Shown: in pieces, positions 45,831 through 56,017 of the stretch | Position numbering within the stretch: position 1 is the first letter of the stretch | Layout: every line of letters begins with the position of its first letter | NCBI GenBank assembly: GCA_002964805.2 | Contig: PUDQ02000001.1 | Span: forward strand, 8,704,001-8,768,000 | Direction of reading: 5' to 3' | DNA from: Trametes villosa | Taxonomy: Eukaryota > Basidiomycota > Agaricomycetes > Polyporales > Polyporaceae | Length of the DNA stretch: 64,000 bases | The notes under the pieces: generated by a model | The model's database searches: none | What the model saw: only the letters and a program-made list of their open reading frames with translations | What the model was told of the DNA's origin: nothing | Made by a program: the position numbers and the translations under genes

Positions 45831-46442
45831 GGGTGCTTCGGGTATGGACCGTCGTTGTATGAACCATCTGTAACATTTGTATCGCTACTTTTCTGCTTGC
45901 ATACTGGGATTACGCCGCATATATGGGGCTGGTCGTGTGCTTTTGGGTCGCATTCGCTCGCATGCTGCGGCAGGAATCCATATGCGCCCATAGATCTAGT
46001 GAGGGTTGCTGCGGTCCCGTGCTTCCCAATCGTCGCCGGCGTCCTCAATCAATGCATCACTCATTTTTAAAGCAACTGATCGAGCAAACGGAAGGTGTGG
46101 TTCAATAATACTATTGCATGGACACGGAGGCAAATTGAAGACAGAGCTGTACAATGTAGCAACGGAGGCAGAGAGACACGGGGCACGATTACGCTGTGTG
46201 TATATACAGGGTGGGTGTAACTTGTGGTGGCGCGGACGGAAGAAGCAGCGAAGTCCAGTACACGTACTACAGTAACATCGACGAGCAGACAGACGCGGGA
46301 CGTTAAACACTAGGACACACACCGTTGGAACCCAGGAAGGCAGGCGAGCAACCCCGAGCGAGTCTATGAGAGCGCATGGCTATTGTCCGGCGGATGCGCG
46401 GCCGTCTACGAGGAGCGAGTAGCACCGGGCGGCGAGCGCCGT
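45831..46442. other. Convergent intergenic region (Swd1 3' / cyclin 3')
   Basis: 612 bases between two stop codons, comparatively AT-rich up to 46260; both 3' UTRs. No gene. Confidence 0.55.
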
Positions 46443-47954
46443 CTAAGGGCTCATCATGTCGCGCCGGTGGTACTCCCCGCCGTGGTACCCGTTCGCGTGC
46501 GCGTGCGGATGCGCGTCCTCGCCCATCTCGCTCCGGCTGTCGTCGGTGTATATCGAGTCCGCGTCTCCGCTCGCCGCGGAATGGAGGCTCATCGTCTCCG
46601 AGGAGGCCGCCGAGTGAGGCGCCCGAATAGTCGGCTCGTCGTCGGTCTCGCCGTCGATGTCGGTCTCCGTGTCGCACTCGGTCGCGGACTCCGACGCGGA
46701 CACGGAGGTCGCGCTCGTCGATCGCCGGTAGTCTGACGTCGGCCGGGAGTGTGTGGGAGGGGCGTAGGAGTGCGGGTGAGAATGCGGTGTGGGGTCGTGT
46801 GCGGGGCGTGTGCGGGCGTGGAGGTGCGTGATGTAGCCGTCTACGGCGGTGAAGTACTTCAGGGGGCCAACGGGTGAGCGGTGTGCGTCGTGGGTGGTGG
46901 AGGGGGGAGAATCGGCGAGGAAGGGGGTGAGGGAAACGCCTGCGGGTATCTGCGCCTGTTGCGCCAGTTTGCTTGCGTAGAATTGCATCTCTGATTGCGA
47001 AATCATGAGGTGGAAGTCGTTCAAGAGCAGGAACTGCAGCTCCAGTTGATTAAGCTCTGTAAGCGGGAGCCCACCAACCTACGGGAAGAACGTTAGCTCC
47101 AGTTCATTTTCAGCAGCATGTAATACTATACGAACCTTCGCATAGCGAGAATTCGTGTAAAAGACGTCGCTGAAGAACTTGCTCGCTACAGTCACGCCCG
47201 CAATGACAAGGCGATGCACATTGTACATGTCGATAGCGAAGACTTTCCCACACGTCTCCTTGGCCAGCTTCATCATCCGGTCAAAGTACACAAGGAGCGA
47301 CAAAAAGACCTCGTTGCTCGCTGGACAGTACTTCTGGATGCGCGTGAGGTACGCCTCGAGCGCGATCGTAGGCACGTTACGGGCGTGGAACGCGAGCGAG
47401 GATGTCGTGGAGAGGGCATGGCGTGAAGCAGAGGTCAATGTTCGCCATATTGGAGGGTGTGGCTCGGAAACGTTCGTGTGTGGATGCACGGAGGACGTCA
47501 GGTAAGGTTCGGAATGGTCGCGGTCAGTGTTCATGGAAGCGATCTCCGACAGCGCAGCGGCGAGGAGGTGGAGGAGGGTGCTGGAGTCGTACGCGTGGAT
47601 GTCTACCGGCGCAGGAGACGATCTCACAGCGGGCTCGGGCTCGTTGTCCTCGGACTCGGAGCCTGGTGGTGTGGACGGATCGTCTTCATGTCCGTCGTAC
47701 ACTGGCGTCTGCGCGGTGACGAACGATGGTGTCCGCTGTGGCGCGGCCCGTCGCGGCGAGGAGGACGACTCCGGGGCTGTTGAGCGCGATGGCTGATGCG
47801 CCGAGTGAGCCGTATGGCTCGATGAGGACGACGACGAGTACGAGGGCGTGACTTTGCGGTAGGGGGGCCGAGTCGACGAGCTCGGAGTGGATGGCTGGGT
47901 TCTATGCGGGACGTCTACGGGAGTGTGCATTGGATGCGGCGCCAGTGCGAGCAT
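46443..47954 (-). CDS. Pho80/Pcl-type cyclin A, about 484 aa
   Basis: Regulatory subunit expected to partner a Pho85-like CDK. Two exons (47954-47136 and 47078-46443), 484 codons in frame. The N-terminal 110 residues are disordered and Ser/Pro-rich. The cyclin box begins DSSTLLHLLAAALSEIASMN and includes FHARNVPTIALEAYLTRIQK, YCPASNEVFLSLLVYFDRMM, MYNVHRLVIAGVTVASKFFS and DVFYTNSRYAK (intron here) VGGLPLTELNQLELQFLLLN DFHLMIS. The sequence VASKFFSD-xx-YTNxxxAKVGG is the Pcl/Pho80 signature. The C-terminal tail is rich in Ser, His and acidic residues. An alternative start at 48095 would add 47 residues, but that stretch contains intron-like GTGAGG..TTGCAG, so I prefer 47954. Confidence 0.88.
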
Positions 47955-48526
47955 GTCTGGAGAAGGGGGTGATGAATCGAGAGCGTCGCCTGCAACAGTG
48001 ATGGAAAGCGCGAGCTCGATGTTCGTGGTGATGACAGGAAAAAACAAGACGACACTTAGCCTCACGGCCCCGTCGTGACCGGCTGTGATCTCCAACGGTC
48101 ACACATGACATAGCTCTCGGTCACGCCTTTCCAGTGCCTTTCCTCGCACGTTTCCCCTGCTCCAGATCAATTGCCCCGCATCGCGTCTCGACCTCGTTCC
48201 ACCACCGCTCCATCGCTCGCCGCGTCGCGCAAGGCGACCACTCTGTTCATTCGTAATCGCACACCTGGGCATCGCTATCTCCGTGCGCAAACTACGTGGG
48301 ATCAAGCACGGCCCCCATGGCTCTCTTAGGGCACCGCAGATCCTGGTTCCCTGGGTATCTCGGACGAGTACGACGCGATCTACGATACACTTAAATACCG
48401 ATACCGTTGGACGTAACGCGCTATGAAGCCCAATCGGAGACTCTCGCGGGTCGGAGGGGTGCAAAACATACGATGTCCTTCAGCCACCTGGGTACGTTGC
48501 AACATCCGAAAGTGCAGATCAGCCTT
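47955..48526. other. Upstream region of cyclin A
   Basis: 572 bases. It includes a probable 5' UTR intron or alternative coding start (48095-47994). No other gene recognised. Confidence 0.45.
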
Positions 48527-49957
48527 TCAAAGCCCCCGTCTCTCGAGCCTGCCCCTGCCGGTCGCTCGCACCGCGCCAACTGACCCTTCCTCTTCCTCCT
48601 CTCCCATGACATCGTCATTCTCCGAGGTTTGGTCGCCGGCAAGCGTGACCTTCGGCCCGACCGCGGCGGTGCCGTCGTGCGCAGCACGCTTGTTGACCTG
48701 TAAAGTCCGAGGCCCGAAGTGAGTTCATCTCTAAAAGCATGTCTGCGGCGATCGACAGCTCGCCGTGGATGTGGCAGCACTCACGTTCTTGGGGGCTCTG
48801 CCCATCCCCCTAGTGATCTCCCCTGGCCCAAACATCGCGTCCAACCGCTCCTTGAACTCGCCCACGTTTGACCAGCGCGTCTCCGTCCGCACAGGCTGCG
48901 CGCGTCGCTTCCCCTTGCTTCCTTGCCGGAAGTCGTCCACCCGCAGCGGAACGTGCACCAGGCCCTGAGCCCCGCCTGCCTGCAGCCGAACGGAGGGCGT
49001 CTGCGCGTACTTCGAGAGGACGAACGCTGGAGCAACGTGCGTATCGAGCAGATCGTCGACGCGCTTCCATTCCGCCACGTCCGAGTCCTCCGTGATCGGT
49101 GGCAAGGCCTTCGCCCTGCGTTGTGGGCGCTCCAGGGCGCTCGCCGTGGCCACGGGCGTCCCGCTGGAGAGTGGCCGGCTCAAGAGTCGAGCGTCTGAGT
49201 TGAAGGTACGCCGTAAGGGGCTTGGTTGGGATTTCGTGGATGGAGGTGTGGTTGGGGCTAGTGGCTGCTGTGAGTCCGCGGGGTTCGGGGCGCTGGAACT
49301 CGGATATGGTGCGTCCCTCTCCGAGATAGTCGATGTTCTTTCAAGCCCATGTCGCATGTGTCGCGGAATGGCCGAGTTATCCCCCCTCGGCTTCTTGGTT
49401 AGCACCAAGGGGGGACTGCCTGGCGAGCGGGCTCTCTTGAGTGAGCTATGAATGTTTGGAGAGGATGTCGATGAGCTTGCATGAGCCTGGGCTGGCTGCA
49501 CATGCATGCTGTGAAAGCCTGCAGGTGTCTGAAGTCCGGCTATAGGCCTTGCACGGGCGTCCAACATGGTGACCGGGAGGTGTGGCTGAGTAGGCTGTTC
49601 CCCTGCCGGCTTGGGAGTGGGTACCCGTGAGTCTGGAAGTAGGTCCTCCTCATCAGACGTGCTGCCTTCCTCGATGAGTGTTGTCCATGAGGGAAGGTTG
49701 ACATCTACGCTTGGGGGGCTCCATCTCGCATGATTTGGCTGGGGCTGGGTTGTGGGGGAGTGGAGGGACACATGGGTGAATGCAGAGGCTTGTGCAGTGG
49801 ACAGGCTGAGCGGTCCGGAGTACTGGGGATTGTAATGGCCTGGCAGTGAAGCAATAAGTCAGCTGAATAACTGGGGCACAGTTTGAGGCCTGTACTGACC
49901 TGGAGCAGCGCCATATGGGTGTAGTGGCCTGGCTGCCTGGGTGTGCACTGAACTCAT
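48527..49957 (-). CDS. Uncharacterised Ser/Pro-rich protein, 427 aa
   Basis: Three exons (49957-49900, 49839-48785, 48697-48527) total 1284 bases in frame. N-terminus MSSVHTQAARPLHPYGAAPG then HYNPQYSGPLSLSTAQASAF. The middle is disordered with many Ser/Pro sites and a basic patch (LKRARSPGSPPLVLTKKPRG). The best-ordered segment is near residues 255-370: DDLLDTHVAPAFVLSKYAQT, LVHVPLRVDDF, and ETRWSNVGEFKERLDAMFGP. The last exon is acidic (SENDDVMGEEEEEGS) then basic. A GTAAGC donor-like site at about 50120-50115 suggests an additional 5' UTR exon. Composition fits a nuclear regulatory protein, but I do not recognise the family. Confidence 0.7.
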
Positions 49958-51287
49958 TGTTGGTGTGTCTGAAACAAGCTTGGTGAGCATTGATTCACAA
50001 GCTGCCACTCTCAGAAATATGATGACGGGTCAGCCACCTGAGGCTGACCGCACACTGTCCTTATGTGACTTGTGGTACTGCAAGAGAATGTGATCACTTC
50101 AATGATATGCAGCTTACCTGTGTTGTACGTGATGTTAAATGAGGAGATGTGGGTTAGCCATGGGGGTATGGGAAGGGAATGGGTAGAAAGTCAAGGGCAG
50201 GGATGAGGGGAAAAGAGAGGAGTGAGTGGCAAGCCTTGTTGTGCAGTGATGCTTATAAATAATGTATGCACATGTTTACATATGTTGATAAATGAGGTCA
50301 TTTCTGATCTGATCACCCATGTGACCTGTCGTGAGAAGCAGGATATATAATTGGTGGAATGTGATTGGCCGCCTGGTCGCGCATTTGCAAATTGGCATCA
50401 GCAGCATTAGCATGTGATATTGTATTACTGTACATCTTGATCCATGTTGTGATTCATGTGCCTATCACACCCATGTTCTCTGACATGTCTGGACTCAATC
50501 CTGCCTACTTGTTACGCCCTATGCAACCTCTGACACTGTTATGCCCCATGAAACCTCCGACACCTGCGGACTCAACTCCACTTTACTCCGCTTTTGGTCC
50601 GCTAAGTCTGCACTTATTAGACTTAACTCCGCTTGTCTGACTTTCGGACTTACTTACTCCGCTTTTCCGCTTATATTCTGATGAGAACAATAGCCTTATT
50701 GTCTTACCTGACTTCTGACCTTATTCCGCTTTTCACCAATAGCTTCACTGAAGTCCTCTCTTGTGTGGGCCTCCATTCAGACCTCTGCTTCGCTACGTCC
50801 GACAAGTCTGACCTCCGAAGCCCAGGTCCGCTTTCCCGCGCTTTGGAGCTGTCAACTCCAATTGGTTCCAAACTTAAAGCCCGCACGGCCCTAACAGAGA
50901 CCCCCACTGCAAATTACCTCTAATGTGTTGGATTTTGGATTTGAGCGAGTGAGCGCCTGCTCACCTGTGCTTGCCGAGGTGTTCAGTATTATGCCCGGTT
51001 CCAATTCTGTAGACTATCTGTTTGCCTCTGCATCACGATGCTACTGTAGAGGACAACCAAAACCCCTTGTTTTTCACTCTTGATGACCAGATTTCCCACT
51101 TGCTCCAACATAATGGCCTTCACAAAATCCTACTTCAATTTATTTTGATTTAAATGCAAGTTGACTGCACCTATGATAAGTAGCCGCAAGTAAAACACAC
51201 CCGCATAACCCACAATATTCACACAACTTGAGATGCAGCTCAGAAGCATTTAAGGGTTTCAAACACTCAGGAGTAACCACCATAACC
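49958..51287. other. Comparatively AT-rich non-coding region
   Basis: 1.3 kb with visibly lower GC than the rest of the window. It begins as the upstream region of the 427-aa gene, then holds scattered repeats of ACTCCGCTT / ATTCCGCTTTT (four to five occurrences, 50570-50740). An 8-bp hairpin GGTCAGCC-ACCTGA-GGCTGACC lies near 50028-50049. No gene recognised; possibly derived from decayed repeats. Confidence 0.5.
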
Positions 51288-51568
51288 TTGGGCCCCGTTC
51301 GGACACTGGGATAAGACTAGGGTAAGACTAAATCTCGTAGAATGGTGGAGCAGATCTAGTCGATGCGGAGCGGGATAGGATTATCGAGTTGGGTAGATCT
51401 CGCGCTCATGCGTGTAGCCCGGTGACAGCGCCAATTTCTCCAATCCCCGCTCCAAGTTTCCAGCCGTCGGTCGGGATTGAGGCCTATGCGGTCTGTCGGT
51501 GGTCTCTCTGTAGACAACGATTTTGGCGGGCAACCCTAGTCTTATCCCGGCGTCCGAACGGGGCCTTG
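51288..51568. mobile_element. 275-bp MITE with 33-bp terminal inverted repeats and 3-bp TTG target duplication
   Basis: The left end (51291) reads GGCCCCGTTCGGAC then ACTGGGATAAGACTAGGGT. The right end (to 51565) is its reverse complement with two mismatches in 33 bases (GTCCGAACGGGGCC at the border). The direct repeat TTG flanks both sides (51288-51290, 51566-51568). Length, absence of coding capacity, long TIRs starting GGCC and a 3-base duplication fit a PIF/Harbinger-type miniature element, though the usual duplication in that superfamily is TWA rather than TTG. About 250 bases beyond the glucosidase II beta stop codon. Confidence 0.85.
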
Positions 51569-51818
51569 GTGTTTGAAGTGTGGCTGTGTCTAGATGATCT
51601 CAAAAGCGCTCTAGCCTGGTATAGCAGGCGCATACTGAACGCTATCGTGTGGGCGCTAATCTGAAGCAACTACATGCAAGTCGCTCGAGCCGCCCAGCAC
51701 AGCAGCTGCAGCAACCATGCATATCTCGAAGTGATCCACGAGCTCATGTTCCTCCGAGGGCCGTAGAAATAATAATATGTGGGGCGAGCCAATGTAAAGG
51801 CAAACATTATACCACCGA

Positions 51819-54015
51819 CTAGAGCTCCTCTTTCTTGCCCGCAGCATAGCTCTTCTCCTCTGAAGCCGACAGCGGCAAGCACAAGGCGGGCGCGGTGACC
51901 TTGAACTCGTACTCGCACTTCTCGGGCTCGGCGACGGACAGGACCGCGTTCTCTGTGCCGCAAGACATGTCGAGCTGAAGGCCATCACATCAGTATGGGC
52001 CATCGGCGGCATCGTGGCGGCGGCGACGTACAGAAACGCTGCGCTGGGGCCCGTTCCAGCACTTGGCGCCGCGCGTGTAGCGCTGCCTGCTGTAGTACTC
52101 GGGTGAGCCCTTCTCGAGACCGGGTGCGTTGTTCCACGATTCGAAGTGACTATCGAGAAGTGAGCGAGACGCCTAGACGTGAATGGCTGGAGCACGTCGT
52201 ACCCGAGACTGAACGTAGTTCCACCCTTAACCGGCTTTTGACGCGCCTCGTCGAACAGGCACACTTCGTAGATGTAGCTAGAATTCGCCCAGAGCATCGT
52301 CAGAGCGCCGCTTGGCCAAGAGCAGAGAGAGTGCACGTACTCGCCGACCTCCTTGCTAATGCAAGTGCGGTCCAGCTTCTTCCACTCGCCTTCCGCGCCG
52401 TACCACTCAGGGTCGAAGAGACGGCTGATATCGCGCTGCTTATCGTCCTGCTCCTTCCGGGTCAGACCTAGGCTGTGCTCCGCGTCGCTCAGAGCCTTCT
52501 GTAGGCGCGAGGCGTCTGCCGCATCTGGGTGAGTGGACGAAGGGGCGAGAGGGCGATTAGTGAAGTTACCGGCGGACGAGTCCGGCTCGCTCTTGACAAG
52601 ACCGATAGCCTCGAGCCAAGACACGAACTGGTCGCGAAGAGCTTCGTACTGGGGCACCAGCGCATCCGGGAGGTACGCAGAGAGGTTGTAGACTGAAGGA
52701 TGTGTAAGTAACACTGCAAGAAGATGTTGCCACAAGACACTCACGGATCGTGGTTGGGGAAGCGGGCGCTCCGACGTGCTGGTCCTGTTCAACAAGGAGC
52801 GCGTCGTAGTCGGTGTTGAGGAGCTCGACGAGCTTCTGGTCAACCTCGTGTTCTCCCCACAGGCCATCCTCGACCTCCTCCTCCTCATCGCTGCCCGTCT
52901 CTTCGTCCGAGCCCTCCTCCTCGGTGCTCTCTCCCTCCTTTCCTACGTCGTTGATGTGCGGCAGGCCGGCGAGCTGCTCCCACCCGCGAACAGCCTCGAC
53001 GACGGCCATGTCCTGGTAGTTGGGGTTGTAGCCGGTGCGGAGGCTGTCGAGGATGTCGCCGAGGGCTCCCTCCCGCTCGAGATGCTTGTAGTATTCGCGT
53101 TGGAGGGACTTGAGGGCGGTGACATGCGTCAGGAGAGACTGGTATAATGCTGTCGTAACAATCAGTACGACGAGCGGACGCTATAAGTAACAGAACTTAC
53201 GCGACTGCTTCCTGGCTTCGAGGGCCGCGGCGGAGAGCGACTCTGTCCGCTCAACGAGATCTAGGGCATGTCAAGTCAACTCACAATACTCAGCTGGGTC
53301 GTGAAACGCGCTACCTTTCAGACGCGCAACCTCCTTCTCACGGACAGCGATCTCCTGCTCGGTCAGGGCAAGCTCCTGTTCAAGGCGCTTCTTCTCCTTC
53401 TGAGCGAACGCGATGTACGTCGAACGAATCTTGGATCCCTGTAGCAGACGTCAGAGGCTTAACAGAGAGACAGAAATGGGACTCGTACAGTCTTGCGCAG
53501 CTTCTGCTCTGCTTGGACGCGTTCTCGGTATGCCTGCCCGACCTCCTTACACACGTTCTGGCAAACTCCAGCGGGCTCGTCCGAGCCGTCGCAACATTCG
53601 GGTTCTACGCGCGGGGCGTTGAGTACGCTGTCAACAGGCTGAAGGACGCACTTACCGCAGAGCCCGTCGTTCACCCGTGTACTGGAGATGAATGAGCCAA
53701 TGTGGCCCTCGTTCACACAGTAGAATCGGGAGTTGGGGCATGCGCTGGTGCCTGAGTGGCGTCGTTCAGGACATGCTGGTCTAACAAGACACTGTCCTAC
53801 TAACCAGGCTCGTCGCTACCGTCCGGGCAGTCGCAGAAATCGTCGTTCACCGCAGACCAGTCGATTGTCTTCGAACCATCCAAGCATTCCCAGGCATCAG
53901 TGGAGCCGTCTCGACCGGGATCATAGCGAGCAATCAGATCTGGGGCGACCCCGCGCAAAGGGTCGGAGCCAGCAAGGACATGCAGAGGCAGAAGCAGGAG
54001 CAGCCAGGGGTGCAT
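51819..54015 (-). CDS. GTB1: Glucosidase II beta subunit (ER glycan processing)
   Basis: Non-catalytic subunit that recruits glucosidase II to N-glycans in the ER lumen. Start MHPWLLLLLPLHVLAGSDPL is a signal peptide (an upstream in-frame ATG at 54057 would precede it by 14 residues). The PRKCSH-type N-terminal domain has paired LDL-A-like cysteines: WSAVNDDFCDCPDGSDEPG, TSACPNSRFYCVNEGHIGSF, VNDGLCG, PECCDGSDEPAGVCQNVCKE. A long coiled coil follows (FAQKEKKRLEQELALTEQEI), then an acidic region. The C-terminal MRH lectin domain includes YVHSLCSWPSGALTMLWANS, IYEVCLFDEARQKPVKGGTT, HFESWNNAPGLEKGSPEYYS, RYTRGAKCWNGPQRS and LDMSCGTENAVLSVAEPEKC EYEFKVTAPALC. It ends KKEEL, a diverged HDEL-like ER retrieval signal. 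About ten exons. Divergent from uL2. Confidence 0.93.
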
Positions 54016-54610
54016 GAGGGCCAGTTGTGAACGTGTGCTACGTGGAAGCGCGTTCACTTGAAGCTACATCATTGTCACGTGATGGGAGTTTGGGTGGGAA
54101 GACCTTCAACGCAGCGCCTGGCTCGGCTTGCGTCCACGAGCAGCCTCCAACAGAGCACCGGCGTTAAATTTTTGTCAGGCCAGCATATATCCTTCGCCAC
54201 AGCTTACAGGCCAAAGGAGGTGAATGAGCATAAAATATGGCGGATAGGAGAAGGAAGCGCCCGGCAGAAGTGCACGAAGCGCTCATTTCCGGGGTAGGCG
54301 CCAAGGCTTTCAGTCACCGCTCGGCAACTTGCGGCTGCCACACTGGGATTTACTCGACTGCCCGCCAACGCCATCGACAACACCGCCGACCAACAAGACT
54401 GTGAGTATGCCCCTCTGCGTTATCACGAAGGCTCTCGGACGACTCTCTGGATGTTGCTGGACGGATTCAGCGCGAAATTGCGGTCGAAAACGGGGCACTT
54501 TCGGCTGGATGCACTCGGCGACATCTGGATGAGGCTCCCCTTGACTTTTCGCGCTACCCCCGCCTGCTCTGGAATAGTCCGCTTACTCGTGTTCTCTTGC
54601 AGAATCAGCC
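54016..54610. promoter_or_regulatory. Divergent promoter region of GTB1 and uL2
   Basis: 595 bases between the two starts. A possible uL2 5' UTR intron is suggested by GTGAGTATG at about 54400 followed by TTGCAG at 54598-54603, just before the ATG. No gene. Confidence 0.45.
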
Positions 54611-55599
54611 ATGGGTAGGGTCATTCGGGCACAAAGGCGGTCGCACGCTATCGTACGTTCTGTTCTATCAGCCTGCTAAACGTCGTACTGAGATCAGACG
54701 GGCTGTCCCAATAGTTCAAATCCCACACCCACCACAACAAGAACCCGGCCCAGTTCCGTCCGCTCGACTTCGCTGAGCGCAATGGCTACGTCAAGGGCAT
54801 CGTGAAGGAGATCATCCACGACGCCGGCCGGTGCGTAAACCTGACAAAAACTCGTGTTACTCGCGTGCTGAGCGACTTGCAGTGGTGCGCCCCTTGCCCG
54901 TGTCGTGTTCCGCGACCCCTACCGCTACAAGCTCCGCAAGGAGACCTTCATTGCGACTGAGGGCCTCCACACCGGTGCCTTCGTCTACTGCGGCAAGAAG
55001 GCGCAGCTGTCGGTCGGCAACGTCCTCCCCGTGTCCCAGCTCCCTGAGGGTACGATTGTCTGCAACGTCGAGGAGAAGGCTGGTGACCGTGGTGCGCTCG
55101 CCCGTACCTCCGGCAACTACGCGACCGTCATCGGTCACTCGCCCGACGAGAACAAGACGCGTATCCGTCTCCCCTCTGGGTCGAAGAAGACCGTCTCTGG
55201 CAGCTGCCGTGCTACCGTCGGTATCGTCGCCGGTGGTGGCCGTATCGACAAGCCCCTGCTCAAGGCTGGTCGTGCGTTCCACAAGTACAAGGCCAAGCGT
55301 TACAAGTACGTTTTGCGCCTGATGTTAATCACGAACAGCGACTGACAATATCTGCAGCTGGCCCCGTACTCGTGGTGTTGCTATGAACCCCGTGGACCAT
55401 CCCCACGGTGGTGGTAACCACCAGCATATCGGTAAGGCGTCGACGATCGCCCGTTCTGCCGTCCCCGGTCAGAAAGTCGGTCTCATTGCTGCGCGCCGGG
55501 TACGTTTTCTTGTCACCATCTCAGCGAGGTCTGCTCTGATATCCTGGCTTCGATTAGACTGGTCTGCTGCGCGGTACCGTCAAGGTCAAGGAGGTTTAG
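54611..55599 (+). CDS. RPL2: 60S ribosomal protein uL2 (L2/L8)
   Basis: Large-subunit protein at the peptidyl-transferase centre. [14 protein letters not shown], intron GTACGT.., [39 protein letters not shown], intron, [80 protein letters not shown], then intron and [20 protein letters not shown], which contains the universally conserved [10 protein letters not shown] loop, [20 protein letters not shown], a last intron, and [13 protein letters not shown]. All conserved blocks are present. Confidence 0.97.
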
Positions 55600-56017
55600 G
55601 GAGCTTGACGATGGAGACCACTGCGATGTTGTTTTTTATGCTGCTCTACCCCAGTTGCACGATGTTACAAAAGCTTTGTATGCAGTCCATTGCATATGCA
55701 TCATGACCATGCCCACCCGCACGAATATCAGGCTCTCGAGAGCTTCGATCTGTATACTAAAACCACGAGTGCTGTGAGATGCTGTCGTCGAATTCCTTTG
55801 CTTTTCCGCCGCGGGTCGTTCCGCCCCAAGGCGATCGCCAGGGCAGGATCTGGGCCAGGGAGAGGGTGGGGAAAGGGAAGTGCCGCGGGGGCGTGACGTG
55901 TGGGGGGAGCGGGGCCCCTCGCTCGGAGTCGGCCCGGGCCGCTGCACATTAACTCTTGAGACGCGGTCAGTCCTTCTCCACCCCGCGCGCCCTCCCTTTC
56001 TCCTACTCACCCCCATC
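55600..56017. other. Intergenic region uL2 / FGGY kinase
   Basis: 418 bases. The left half is the AT-richer uL2 3' UTR; the right half is GC-rich with a pyrimidine stretch (55975-56010) directly before the FGGY start. Confidence 0.5.

Noticed and set aside
55300..55360. Box C/D-like words (TGATGTT..CTGA) in the third uL2 intron
   Set aside because: The interval is too short for a snoRNA and has no terminal stem.
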